64,000 nt of DNA, from NCBI GenBank assembly GCA_015956445.1, contig WIUZ02000023.1, positions 186,001-250,000 on the forward strand, read 5' to 3'. Positions 31,934 to 43,309 of the stretch are shown piece after piece (positions within the stretch are counted from its first letter, which is position 1; every line of letters starts with the position of its first letter). Position numbers and translations under genes: made by a program. The notes below the pieces were generated by a model that made no database searches, was not told the origin of the DNA, and worked only from the letters and a program-made list of their open reading frames with translations. This stretch comes from Thelephora terrestris. Its lineage: Eukaryota > Basidiomycota > Agaricomycetes > Thelephorales > Thelephoraceae.

Positions 31934-34866
31934 TGTCAGGGCCACTCTTCGCCCTTCAGGTACCAGTGCTGTTGGTGAGTCGCAACTCCAACCAACAAGA
32001 AACAATGGGGCAAAGGGGGAACGACTTCCCTATATCCACCCAAAGTCTACGTGGTCCAAAACGCGATGGACGAGCGTTCTCCGGTAGGTTGTCCGAATTC
32101 ACAGCAGGAGTGCCGAGCCTCTATCAGGTAAATCCCTATCGTCTTCTGAGGGCAGATACAGGAGCCCGAGGATGGCGCCTCAAACTGATGACTTGATCCA
32201 AAGAGCAGTGCGGAACTCGATGTCGTGTCCGAGCTCGCTTCAAACACCGGTTAAGGATCAAGACTGAGTGAGAGAGGAGAGCGAACGGTTCAAGGAGTTA
32301 CTCGATAAGTTCTTCAGTGGCCTACAGCAAATACACCGATGCTGCAAGGAGAAGAGGACTTCCCGAGATATCAAAGATGGGGAGTCCTCAGCTACTCTAC
32401 TGGTACTTATATAGGAGAGTGGCCGGGACATAGATAACCCTATCTAATAATAACTCGGAGCAAAGAAGGGCCGAGAGTAAGCACGAACAGTAAGCGGCCC
32501 GGAGTATAGAATTGAAATGATAAGGGAATGACTAATGGGTCAGGGTTCGTGAGAGAATAAGAAAGGGGTCATGACGTCGTGTGGGAAAGGAATGACAAAG
32601 GATAATATCACATGCAAGGACGAACCAATGAGAGGACGATGCGTGAGCACGTTCGATCGGGACAACAAAAGACCGAGTGGGGCTTGAATGTTGAGGGCGA
32701 ATGTATGAGGAGTCTGGACCGGTGAAACGATGGGCCGAGCCAATGGCGAATAGGGCGCGAGCGCTGTCGAGGGTCGAATAAAGCGTAGTGCGAACCGGCC
32801 ATTGGATCCATCAAACTCCCTTCTTCCCAAGTCAACAATCCCACCAACCAATTACTCATCCATTATGCCCATGATCTCTGATCGTGTCTTCCGTGCTGAG
32901 AACAGCACCGCTACCATCGAGTCCGCGGATCCTCGTTCCGTACAGAACAAGAGCTACTTTCTTCCGAACGCTAATGTGGCGTACCCCAGTTATCGCGAGG
33001 TGCGACGTCACGTGTCGCCGTTTGCTGGCAACAACTGACATCGCATCGTAGATCTTCGCGGTTGCCGCCAAGGTGGATGCCCGACAACTGGAGGCGACGA
33101 TAGCCAAGCCTCCCAACTACTTGACCATAGACGACGAGCTGTGGTACCACAACTTGATCGACCACAAGTTACAAGAGTCTATGCGCGGGGTCACGTTTGA
33201 CACCGAGTTGCGTATGCCATGGGAGACTCCGGTGGCGTCATCGTTATGGGGTCTTCTGAAGATGGGCATCTACGATCTGGGAAACGGCGAAGGAAGGTGG
33301 CCAGGGGCGACTCGCTCGCAGCACTATACAGCAGCCGTTGGTCACCGTCTCTGGTTCCTTTTGAGGACAGAACAGAAAGCGGTGAGTCGGTCTGTGCATC
33401 CCGCTTGTGGGATAACACTGACAGGCTTGTAGAATGAGCGGCTGAAGCGTGAGGTGAAGGAAGCGAAAGATGATGCCCGTAGGATGTACTCGGAAGCGTT
33501 GGACATGAAGAAGACGCTGGTCCTGATGAACGATACGCTTCGCGTCACGTTTGAAAGCGAGATGCTGGCGATGCGTGAAGAGCACAATCGGTTGGTCGAG
33601 TCCTTGAAGGAACGGGATGACACCATCCAACGGGACCTGATCGAGGTCGACCGACGGCTCAACCGTCATAGAAGGGCTCTGAATGAGCTCGACACCAAGG
33701 TCGGTGCGACTTCTCCTGGTCTTTGTCCAAGAGAGCTCACGCCATCCCTAGGTTGATACGTTGGACGACGCTTTGCCATTGTTGGGTGCTCGGGTCGAAT
33801 CGATGAGCGAGCGGTTGTGTCACTGCCGCACTCGTTCGGTAGCTGCGGTTCGCGACGAGTCCGAGGACGAGTCAATACCAGATCGGATGGCTTCTCCCAT
33901 AGGTGGGATGTCGGTTGACATATTTGGCTTGTCCACTGACATCTCTTCTTAGCTTCCGATGGGTCGTACCGCACACCTGCGCATACTGATGGCGGGGAGG
34001 AGGTCGTTCGCGAGACGTCTGAGGAGACGGCCGTGAACCCGGTCAGCAGTTCTCCCGAGTTGGAGTACGCGGGGGAGAACGAAGTGGCTGTTCCGGTTCC
34101 GCCTCCGTCGATCTCACTGGTGCGTGGGCAACGTTCTATCCGTGCTCGTCGTTGGGTTCCTTATCGCGGGGCACTTCGTCCAGCGCACCGCATGCGTCCC
34201 AGTAATCCCAACGTTGTCCGCCAGGGTGGAGATATTGAATCCACCGTCCTATTCCGATGCGACGATGCTACAGTGTCGTGTGGATCGCGGCGAGCTGATT
34301 CCGGTGGAGTCCGTCGACGTGAACGGCTTAACCGACCTTACGCTCTTGTCGGTCCAGCGTGCAGCGGAGGCCGTTCGCCTGGTGGCTCAACTGACCGAGA
34401 GAGTGGAGGGTTGGTCAGTCCAGAGGACTCTGGATCAGACTATGGTCGATTCAGCGAGGAACCGCCTTCGCGCCGAGGTTCAGTTGGCCGTCGCTCATCG
34501 TCTGGAGGAAGCTCGGGTCGTCGAGATGGTCGACGAGGAAGTCGACGAGAATGCCTCGGAGGGGACGGAGGAGGAGGTTGCCAGTGCTGAGGAGTACTGG
34601 CAGACTAGGTCTTGACGACCATGGGTTGTACGCCTTAGTCCTCGTCCATAGAGTCTGGGTGGATTCAGCTTCGTCGGTTTGGTAGTCTCGTGTCTTCGCC
34701 GCGCGCCTTGTGTAATATCATCAGTGTCCTGGTCTGTGTTCCTTGATGACGTGTGAGTCGTGATAAAGGAAATGATAAGATAAGAAAGGGGTATGGGTAA
34801 GGAAAGTGGGCGCAAGTTGGGTGTAAAAAATGGTTCAAAAAGGGAATAAAATTCAGCACGCTGACA
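31934..34866 (+). mobile_element. F1 copy 3 (diverged): gene-bearing LTR-like element inside an intron
   Basis: Starts TGTCAGGGCCACTC and ends CACGCTGACA, 2933 bp, with TAAGT on both sides (31929-31933 and 34867-34871). Internal DNA differs strongly from copies 1 and 2, but the termini, gene position and protein family are the same. A conserved outward TATA (CTATATAAGTACC on the minus strand, near 32412) matches the one in copies 1 and 2. The target is the 47-nt intron of the DUF6589-type gene, opposite to that gene's direction. Confidence 0.82.
32865..34590 (+). CDS. F1 coiled-coil protein, diverged copy 3
   Basis: Five exons fit: 32865-32999, 33052-33381, 33433-33699, 33752-33902 and 33953-34590 (506 residues). 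The order is the same as in copies 1 and 2: short N-terminal exon, conserved acidic/aromatic exon (NYLTIDDELWYHNLIDHKL), coiled coil (NERLKREVKEAKDDARRMYS ... LVESLKERDDTIQRDL), then a Ser/Pro/Arg-rich tail containing SSSPELEYAGENEVAVPVP, paralogous to FELEYADEVVLPSPNP in copies 1 and 2. Sequence is much diverged, yet no stop interrupts the frame, which suggests past selection on the protein. A fourth intron is present here but not in copies 1 and 2. C-terminal frame choice is less certain. Confidence 0.68.
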
Positions 34867-37800
34867 TAAGTGTAGCTCTCACCTTGATGATCTCCAGAAC
34901 TCGCCCAGTGTCACCCTCAACAATTGCATGACACAGTTCATAATACCACAGTGAGTCCCTCATCCTCAATGTGAGGTTTGCCATCTGCCTATCACCATTC
35001 CAACTAAACTTCTCTACTCCTTCATGCTGGGGTTCCATCTGACTCCCTGGCTGTCCATAGACTTCCACTGGTCGATTAATGTCTCCCAAAGCAGCATTGT
35101 GAGCACCTGTAGTCATGTACCTGAGGTAGACCTTTTGTGCTAGGTCTGAAAGGTGGTTGAAGGAGATTGGGGAAAAATTTTGGTTCAGGAGGACCTCCAA
35201 TTCATCCAGAATATTTGGAGCACTTTGGCCCTCCCTGGCTGTATTGAGAGTGTTCCCCTCTGAATGTAGAACAGCACTGTTTATTGTGAGTAAAATCCAC
35301 TATATTATCTATGGATAAGGTCCTTACCGTAATGCACCAAGACAAAGGGCTTCAAATGTGTCAAATATGAAGTCACTATGACTGTAGAAGTCACATTTCT
35401 TTGGATTTATATTTTTTCTGCGCAATGTTTCACAGTCAGCCTGAAGCCCACAGAGCAGCTTGCCTGTCATCCCTGGCCAGTGAGCATGGAAGATAGTGCG
35501 AAGGACAGCCCACTTCATGTGCCACAGTTGAACCCAGGGCAGGGCCCATGAGTACCTGTCATAAGTAGTGACATCAGTCGTGGTGTAGGCCTTGAGCTTT
35601 TTGATCCTATCAACAGTAAGGAGATCTCCAGCCACAGGTACCAGGAGTTCATCAAAATCCTCCTTCTCAAGGCCGAGCTGAGATGCGATATCCATCAGGA
35701 CTGCTTGTGCTCCAGAGGTTGTTGATTCGTCAATATCTGATGTCTCGAGTGGATAATACTGCGACTTGCGGAGCCGGAGGGGATGCTTTTTGAGGTCCTC
35801 GGAGAACCTCTTCTGAACTGTGGGGGCAAAGTTTTTGAGGCATGGAATAAACTTGACCCAGATTGAAAGGAGTGTTGCCTCGCCAATTCCCTTTATGTGT
35901 TCATGATCAATATCCTTCTCGAGGTCCTCAAAAGTTAACCTGGAGCGGAGGTGTAGTCGGCTTGCAAGTTCGGTGGGATCCATAGCGCCTTCTGGAACAT
36001 CTTCCATAGCTAACACTGTCGCTGCTGTGCCAGTATGCATTCTGTTCTTATTTGCAACTGATTGGTTCCATGCGACATAGTTCCGTTGTATATTGTCATA
36101 GATCCAGATAACCAAGACTTCTTTCTTCCAGATCCTGCTCCCAAGTCCTTTGAGAGACTCACGGACTGAGGCACCAAGTTTGTGGAGTTTGTTGCTGACT
36201 GTGGAGTATGCGACAGAAATCCCAAAGCGTGAGAGAAGTCGGTATATGAAGCGGTTGGTGTTGCAGGAGAAAAGGACGACACCCATGACTTGTGGCAGGA
36301 GGGCAACAGACTTGTTCCGTAGATAGAGTAGGAGAGAGAGAGCAACAACTGTACCCTGCTTTGGCTTGAGCATCAACCCTGATAGTATATGCAGTCACAT
36401 ACCTGCCAGGGGTCCCTTCCTTCCTCTTTTATCTCCATTGAGCCCCTCCGGCCCTGATTGACAGCAATGGTGGAAAGTATTGACCAAATGACAGGTGCGT
36501 TCTTTACAGCATGGGCCTGCTGGGAGTCAAGAGAGAGTTGTAACAGTGAGTCCCAGGACCAGGTCCTTGCACCATGGAAGAGGGAGTTTTTATCCATTAA
36601 GGCATTGGCTTCTCTATCGATTTCCTCAAGGACAATTGGTAGGGCAAACCGCAAGAGGACCCCATGGCCAACAGGGGTGTGCTGAAGTTCTTTGGAGTAG
36701 TCACCTGCAAAGAAAATGGGATCAATGGCATAGGAACCAAAAGATAGAAAGATACCTGGTGAGATGGCTATGTCTGGGCTGATGCAGTAGTCTGGAATAA
36801 GGCCATCCCTATTCACATCCTTCTCTGTCATGTTTGCAGCAATCCCATCGAGAACCGGCTTCACAGAGCCCCACTCCAAAAATGTCCTGAGAGTCTGGGT
36901 GACACTTTGGTGTGGTCCATCAGTAGCACTACCCTGGCCTTTGGGAAACTCGATGACGAGTTGCTTCATGAAATCAGGAAATGATCTGAACCCGACAGAT
37001 TTTATGTGCTGCATGCAACTTGCAAGCTTTTCTGCTAGTGTTTTGTGGCCTGATTTTGCAGACATGACGATACAGCAACAAGACAGAGATGAAGAAGGTT
37101 CTGATTGCAGTATGAGAGGCAGCATGGAAGAGAGTTTGAGCATCACTGACCAAAAGCGACGGAGACTTGGTGGTTTGCAACGAACCAGCCACAGTTTCCT
37201 ATTTGGGAAACTGGAAGAGAACTGAGAACACGGGCTCCCAATGGGCAGAATCTTACACAACACATGCAAGAAGTAACAGTACTGGCATTAGACATCCCCT
37301 AAAGGGATGCACGTGCAAGAAGGAGGGGGCAGCTGAGCTCCTAGCTACCCTGCACCCCTTGTGACCGACCACCGTGAACCACCTAGAATGCCTCCGAGTC
37401 TCAACAGCAACCCTGGCACCAACTCAATTATAGTTATCCCTGCTACCCACCCAGAACAGCTCCCTGTGGTATCTGTGCTCCCATAAGATGCCGAGAACCT
37501 TGTACTTTGTTGTCATGTGAAGTACTCACTTGGAGCGCAGGACCATAGCAAGGTTCACCCAAGCCGAACTCGAGGATGACATGGAACAGAGAAGGAGGTG
37601 ACCATCTCTGTATCTCGTGGGCGAAGGAGGTGGATAATCTTCAAAGCAGCAAGGTTCCCAGGCGAGGGAGGTGGACCTTTCTAATCTGTCTGGAGGTAAT
37701 GGTGTCTGGGTTCCACTGGCCACCGAGGGCAAGATATTAGAGGTTGGGCATGTTGTCGAAGCTGTCGTAGAAGAGGTTTATATCCCTGGACCAATGTGCA

Positions 37801-38103
37801 TTGGAATAGTGCCACCATTCGAGCCGAGCCAAACCATCGAATTGGGGACATGCGGCTCGGAAGTTCCAGCGGAGTCCATCGTCCTAGCGCTCTGGTCCGG
37901 TTTCGACATGAGGGCATGCGGCCAGGATTTCAATCGTCTCGTTGATTGTAGACCTGACGGTCAGACCGAATGGTGATACCACTCTGCGGATGTAGACACC
38001 CTTGCCGTCGTCTAGCAGGTAGCCGAGCAACGACTTGTCATCAGTGAGAGAGATGCTGTCAATCCCGGGTGATTTCACTGCTGGATTCCAATATCTGGAG
38101 ACG

Positions 38104-38295
38104 ACAAGCCCAGCGTGCGATGGGGTGAAGGGAAATGGCGATGGCATGGGGCGAACGTGGCGGAATGCGACACGTAAGTGACAACTAAGGCAACCGTCAC
38201 CCTGTCACAAGGGAAAAGACGCTGAAACAAGAAGGACGTGGCGGTTTTGGCTTGGAGCGAAGCCGTTTGGTATTGCATGTGGGTAGGCGTAGTTG
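38104..38295 (+). repeat. Dispersed direct repeat, copy 1
   Basis: Shares AGCCCAGCGTGCGATG, AAGGCAACYGTCACCCTGTC and GAAACAAGAAGGA with 38691-38857 in the same orientation, about 590 bp apart. Border type and origin unclear. Confidence 0.7.
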
Positions 38296-39060
38296 TTGGT
38301 TCAGGAGTGACTGAATCGCAAACGATGGTGAGCGATGAGGATATTGAAAAGTTAGTGATGGGTTCCAGAAGTGTCCCAGAGGAATAGACAATGGTCCACA
38401 CCTAGAGTTCCCTCGTCCAGCAGATCATCCATCACCCTTCACAGTTGGCTCCCTATCTCCTGCTCCCATGACAATAATCCTCTTTCTCGTTTCCGAATTA
38501 CTGAACCGCGCACTTCGCATGTGGCAACGACTGTCAGCGCGGGCTTGGGATGGGATGGGATGACAAGAGATCAGATTCGGGACATTAGCATAGAGGTAAA
38601 CAATCAATGCATACCAAGTGGGTCATCTAAAGGTAAAAAAGACAAAGCTAAGTGGTCTCATGTACCACAGCCATAGAAGGTGGAGGGCAAGCCCAGCGTG
38701 CGATGTGGCACGGACATGGTGGAACGCAACAGGTCGGTCACAACCAAGGCAACTGTCACCCTGTCACGAGGGAAAACGCGCCGAAACAAGAAGGATGCGG
38801 CGGTTTCGGCTTGAAGCGAAGCCGTTAGGCATCACATGTAGGTAGGCGTTGTTTGAGGGAGGCTCTTAGTACCGTCTCTGTATCTTTTGTCCAAGTGGTC
38901 GGAACGGGACAAGGAACGGGGGCTCGATGCACGATTATTTGATTATTTGCAACCGATCGAGATATCATCGGGAATTTTACCATACACGGTACGGGAGCCT
39001 CAGAACCGTAACCCGAAACTGTGGCATTACAGACCCCCACCCAAACGCTAGACATCAGTC

Positions 39061-39144
39061 CCAGCCTCAATTCAGAGGCGTCGCCCCCCTAGGTACCGTC
39101 CCCTTGCAAACCGTTCCTCCTCCGCCTCTGAATTCGAGGCTGGA
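39061..39144. repeat. Inverted repeat with a 20-bp stem
   Basis: CCAGCCTCAATTCAGAGGCG at the left and CGCCTCTGAATTCGAGGCTG at the right are reverse complements except for one extra base, with about 40 bp between them. It could form a hairpin or be the ends of a tiny element. Confidence 0.7.
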
Positions 39145-39982
39145 TTCCAGCCTAATAACGGGTTACAAGCACTGTAGGAAAGGATTAGGTCGGCTTTCGA
39201 CCAAACTTAGGTCACTCACCTGTATTTCGACCAAATTTTGGTTGGTTTCGGGTATTTTGATTTCTGATTACATCTGCCAAATTTGGCTCAACCAAACTTT
39301 GGTCGATTTGAGCGATTTGAATTGCGCGTGTTACCGAAATGGCCCATTTGGGTTCGGAGTTCAGGTCCGCTTTGACCCGCTGCCCTACTTGAACATCGGT
39401 GGGGAAAAAAATTCTAAGTCAACGTCTCTCTTTTGTCACGAACGCGTGACATAGTAGCCAAGATCACACAAATAATCCAAGACATTGGTCTTATTCGTAG
39501 TAATAATAGTACAAGGGAGGCTAACAAGAACTACAAACTCAGACAAGAACAAACGGATCTACATCGCACGCACAGTCCTGGGCAAACGGGCAACGGTGAG
39601 CGAAGTGGTGAGGGTTATGTACACTCTCAGAACAATACAAATACGCCCGCGTTACCGGATCCTGCCAACACTCCCTACACCCAACACATCATGATACAGG
39701 CTATCATGCATCTCCCGCTTCACGTCCGACAAGGCCGCGCTCACTAATGCGAACCCATACCGGTCTTGGAGACCCGCCACCTCCACCTTCAGCTTCATCC
39801 GAACTTGCCATGACTTGTCGGAGGGACGACAGCGTTGACCAGAACGACTCATTGGATTCTTGCGGGTCTTCTTCCTCTGGGACCTCTCCACCATCTGGCG
39901 AACTGGGGCAGGACTCCAGGGAGGGGATGGAGGGAGAGGAATGCCCTGATCCTGGCGGTGGCGAAGGGATGACTGGGGACTT

Positions 39983-40441
39983 TCAAGGGGGGTCGGTGCA
40001 ATAAGTCCCGTGACATTGGTGTCCGAAATATCTGAAGAGAGATGCCTGGAAAGGTCCCCAATGTTCCAAAGCAAAATGAGAGAAGTCATCATTCAAACTA
40101 TTCATGATGACGTACATGAGGTCCACGCGTTTCTCCAGCTTCGCAATCCTATCTTCCCTCTCCCTCTCCATGGCGTCCAACAAAAGGACGGCTCCAGGGT
40201 GAGCAGCTTGAACACGAGGCCTAGAAAGCCTGGGATCTTCGTACCCAGCTTGTTCCCAGAATTCGGCGGGAGCGTTGTGGGCGGTGAGGAAGTCCACGGC
40301 AACCTGGTTGTCATGGGCAATGTTGGCGGGGGAGTCATATAGATGTTGCTCCACGTTGTAGGGAGCATCCGTCTCGAAGGACGGAGTAAAGGGGGTGGCG
40401 GCAGCATTGAGCACGACATTGTTGGCAACGAAAGCAGACAT
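39983..40441 (-). CDS. F2 protein 1, copy B (shortened)
   Basis: Starts MSAFVANNVVLNAAATPFTP at 40441 and ends after YCTDPP, 152 residues. The same frame stays open beyond the TGA, with a tail like that of copy A, so the stop is a one-base change (TGC to TGA). Conservation up to this point is high, including VEQHLYDSPANIAHDNQVAV. Confidence 0.62.
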   Translation of the reverse strand: MSAFVANNVVLNAAATPFTPSFETDAPYNVEQHLYDSPANIAHDNQVAVDFLTAHNAPAEFWEQAGYEDPRLSRPRVQAAHPGAVLLLDAMEREREDRIAKLEKRVDLMYVIMNSLNDDFSHFALEHWGPFQASLFRYFGHQCHGTYCTDPP

Positions 40442-41099
40442 AGTAGTGGTGATGCTTGGTGAAGAAGGTGGTAGTGGTGATTGTGGGAGTGGAAAAGAGA
40501 CGATGAGGGGAACGATCACTAATCCTCCCTGACTTAAATACATCCTGACTCAAAGAAAACCGAAAGGGGAAAACAATAACCCATTATCCATCAACATCCT
40601 CATTAGGATAAACGAACCCTCGACCCCAATCGCGATCCCATCAATCCAGAGAAATCCCCATCGATCATGGGAAATCCCCATCCGTCCTCTACTGCCACCG
40701 TGAATCGAGAGAAATCCCCACCGATCATGGGAAATCTCCATCAGTCTTCTATTACCACCATCGATCGTGAGAAATCCCCATTATGCTCCTAATGACTCCT
40801 TTACTATTGTTCCCCTATCTCATTTCGTCATTTGTCGCGTAAAAGTCCCACTCCCCTGACTCGTCCGACCTACCCTAAACTACGCACAGACCATGTTGAT
40901 TCCTGTTTGACTCGTTGTAAAATAATGACTCCTGTAGAGGATTGGGTATATAAGGAAGAGCGTTCGCTCCTTTCTTTTCCCCATTCTCAATCTCTTCTGT
41001 ACTCGCCTACCCACAACCTGAATACAAGTAAGCTGAGGAATTCTCCTCACATCTTACCCCTTTTCTGACTCATTTCAGCAGGAATCCTCCTGCCAGTGT

Positions 41100-41723
41100 A
41101 TGTTCAGCGCGCCCAACCCTTTCCCCTCCACTAGCCCGATTACTCGCCCCAATATCCCTGACGCCAGGAGATCTATCTGGGAGTATAAACTCATCAGAAG
41201 CCTCCAAGTAAATTGTACCAACGGTTTACTAACTCATTTCCCTTACTATCGCCCGTTCGCTGCCCTCGACGCAGGAGTCACCACCCCTCCCTTCCTTCTA
41301 GGTGCAGACCATCAGTTCCTTTGGAACTCGGACCTCACTGAGAGCGTCCTAGCTACCGTCTATTTTAGCGTTAGCCCCGCCTTCTACTTCCCCTCTCCCA
41401 AAGTTCATCTAACCACCAACGTTCATACCCATTGTCCTGCTCTCATCGTCCTTTGGTGGGATATTCCAACTGAACTACCTTACTCTATTACAGAATACCT
41501 CGTTCACTTCGAACAACTCAGCGGTCAAGACTTCGAACCGTTCGTCCAGCAGTTAAGCCAGTTTTGTCAAGACTATCACTCGCCCGTCCATCCTTATCAA
41601 ACAGAGTCACCGCTCTTGCTTGATATTCCCCCTCCTCTCGTCTCTACACCCGGAACCCCCTTCGAAACTAGGCCCGACACCCCTCATCCCTCCGCTAATC
41701 CTCTAGCGCCCCACAAACAGTAA
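41100..41723 (+). CDS. F2 protein 2, copy B (207 aa)
   Basis: Uninterrupted 207-residue frame, equal in length to copy A and similar throughout, with many differences at third codon positions (for example in the HQFLWNSDLTESVLATVYFS segment). That pattern suggests purifying selection before or between insertions. TATA (GTATATAAGG) lies at about 40946-40955. No known domain recognised. Confidence 0.74.
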   Translation: MFSAPNPFPSTSPITRPNIPDARRSIWEYKLIRSLQVNCTNGLLTHFPYYRPFAALDAGVTTPPFLLGADHQFLWNSDLTESVLATVYFSVSPAFYFPSPKVHLTTNVHTHCPALIVLWWDIPTELPYSITEYLVHFEQLSGQDFEPFVQQLSQFCQDYHSPVHPYQTESPLLLDIPPPLVSTPGTPFETRPDTPHPSANPLAPHKQ

Positions 41724-41782
41724 GCAGGCCCACAACCCTGACATCTTTCTTTCCCTTAATCACCACCTCCAGCAACGGACGC

Positions 41783-43202
41783 TGTCGGACATGAGAACAA
41801 CCATGTCATTATTTATGATAATTCACCACAACAAGATTAGATTAGATAAGATAACAGTCTTATCAGATAAGATTAGATTAGATAAGGACAAGAAACTCAT
41901 GGAAAGTTACAGAAAGTTACAGAAAGTTCAGGAACATCCTAGAATACGCCGGAACATCCTGGAACTTGCCGGAATGTTCTAGAAGGTGACGGAACGTCAC
42001 ACCCCATGTGACACCGGTCACGCTTTTGTGACATTTTGTCACGCTTGTGACGTCTGTCACTCCATTAATTACCATAGAATACAGTAGAAGGCCATAGAAC
42101 GTTCTAGAATAATCTCACATGAAAAAGTATATAAAGAACTCACCCCCAGTTCTAAGGAAAGGCAACTCACCCATAACCTTTTACCCCTCTCTCTCTCTAC
42201 CCAACAGCTGTTGGCCACTGGCCAGTAGTTGTCCCCTCTATCCCCTCTTCTCTCTATAACCCACCCTCTTTTACTCTACCCCTTTTCACCAAGACCCCTA
42301 CTTTGCCTCACCTCCTTAGGCCTGAGTGGTTGAGTGATTTTCAGTAATCACATACCATTTTGAGCCCCACCTCTGTGTGAATAAGTTCTAAGTTTGGACT
42401 TCTGAATAAGCTTAGTACACTTGACTCTGTGACGTAGCAATATCCTTATCTCTGTTAGTGCTGAAGGCAGACCCTTCAGGCAGAGAGTATTCTACCTCAG
42501 ACTAGTGACTGACTAGGTGACAGACAGATTTAGTAATAGTACCACATTGGTATCCGACGTATCAGTATCTCAGACATATCAAGAAGTTTATCTTATCAAG
42601 ACAGGTCCTCAAGTTTCAGCAGTATCAAGTTATCAGACGTATCTCAGCAGCATTTGGACGTACCTCAGCAGTATATTGACAGATCATCAAAACTACTCAG
42701 ACATATCAGCACAGCCTCAGAAGTATTAGCACAGCCACCCCCTTAACACAGCCACAGCACAGCCACTTACACAACCACAGTGCACAGCATTCTACACAGC
42801 CTTCTTCACAGCCTCATACACAGCCTCGATCGTATCAGTTTCACACATCATTATCTCCATTCCCGATCATCAGCATAGATCAGAAACTCCATTCTTATCA
42901 AGATCAGCAACCCCCTTTACATTCTTACCAGGTGTTTGGACCAGGGAATATACGTGCAGTAGTGATAAAGGTTACTGAACCCCTCTGAACACATCTGAAG
43001 GACCTACAACCTCCTTCAGCGAACTCATCAGGACAAGGAGCCGGAAAGTACGAAACCCCGCCCACCCTGTGGAGTTGATAGTCGGGATAACTGACTTCTC
43101 AACCAGCCTACTTAGTTGTTAACGCTTAGCTTCTAAGTAAACCAAGAAGGACTAGTAAGAGTTCTTATAGACCTCTTCACTACAACCTCAGAAAACTCGA
43201 CA
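41783..43202 (+). repeat. 5' LTR of the large gypsy element (1420 bp)
   Basis: Starts TGTCG and ends CGACA. Bases 1-1131 recur at 58655-59785. A TATA box (TATATAAAG, 42128-42136) and a CT-rich stretch follow the U3-like part. Dense short repeats (CAGAAAGTTA, TCAGAYRTATC, CACAGCC) fill the rest. The small open frames inside are not regarded as genes. Confidence 0.85.
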
Positions 43203-43204
43203 TC

Positions 43205-43221
43205 TGGAGCCCACGGCGAGG
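43205..43221 (+). other. Putative primer-binding site
   Basis: TGGAGCCCACGGCGAGG lies two bases after the LTR end. It starts with TGG, complementary to a tRNA CCA end. The priming tRNA was not identified. Confidence 0.55.
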
Positions 43222-43309
43222 GGCTTCAATAAAACACCATCTTATCACCACAAACACCATTCCCACCATCACACCTTCATCACCCTCCATCTCCTCTACA
43301 TCAACCAAC

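Larger units (their letters stand above)
31262..37065 (-). pseudogene. DUF6589-type mushroom repeat gene, interrupted in an intron by F1 copy 3
   Basis: The N-terminal exon runs from about 37065 (MSAKSGHKTLAEKLASC) to about 36400. The central exon (36376-35332) carries LPQVMGVVLFSCNTNRFIYR and VIWIYDNIQRNYVAW, the latter recalling the YDN motif of DUF6589 proteins. Next comes an exon from about 35276 to 34883 (DRQMANLTLRMRDSLWYYEL), and after the insertion 31897-31262 (MRFSFWGTRASNYGKELLAL, to LGAGAGSSF). DUF6589 is an uncharacterised domain strongly expanded in Agaricomycetes. The join between the first and central exons is out of frame without a plausible intron (a GTATGT...CAG pair there would be only 24 nt), so a frameshift near 36380 is likely. 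The intron after 34883 is enlarged from 47 nt to about 3 kb. Confidence 0.7.
37066..39433. other. Intergenic region with short repeats
   Basis: No gene could be supported. It holds a dispersed direct repeat (38104-38295 and 38691-38857) and a 20-bp-stem inverted repeat (39061-39144). At 39182-39320 there are several copies of CGACCAAAYTTNGGT-like motifs in both orientations. Confidence 0.5.
39434..41743 (+). mobile_element. F2 copy B: gene-bearing LTR-like element, 2310 bp
   Basis: Same termini (TGTCACGAACGCGTGACATA ... ACAACCCTGACA) and same length as copy A, flanked by TCTTT (39429-39433 and 41744-41748). Divergent gene pair and twin TATA boxes as in copy A; the left gene has an early TGA here. 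It ends only 40 bp before the 5' LTR of the large gypsy element. Confidence 0.82.

Noticed and set aside
25159-41743. F2 copies A and B as the two LTRs of one retrotransposon
   Set aside because: Each has its own complete 5-bp duplication (TGAAG; TCTTT), and the DNA between them holds arrays and a DUF6589-type gene, not gag/pol.
41791-42729. Small open frames inside the gypsy LTR (repeated at 58654-59601)
   Set aside because: Short and repeat-derived, and identical only because the LTRs are identical; no coding signature.
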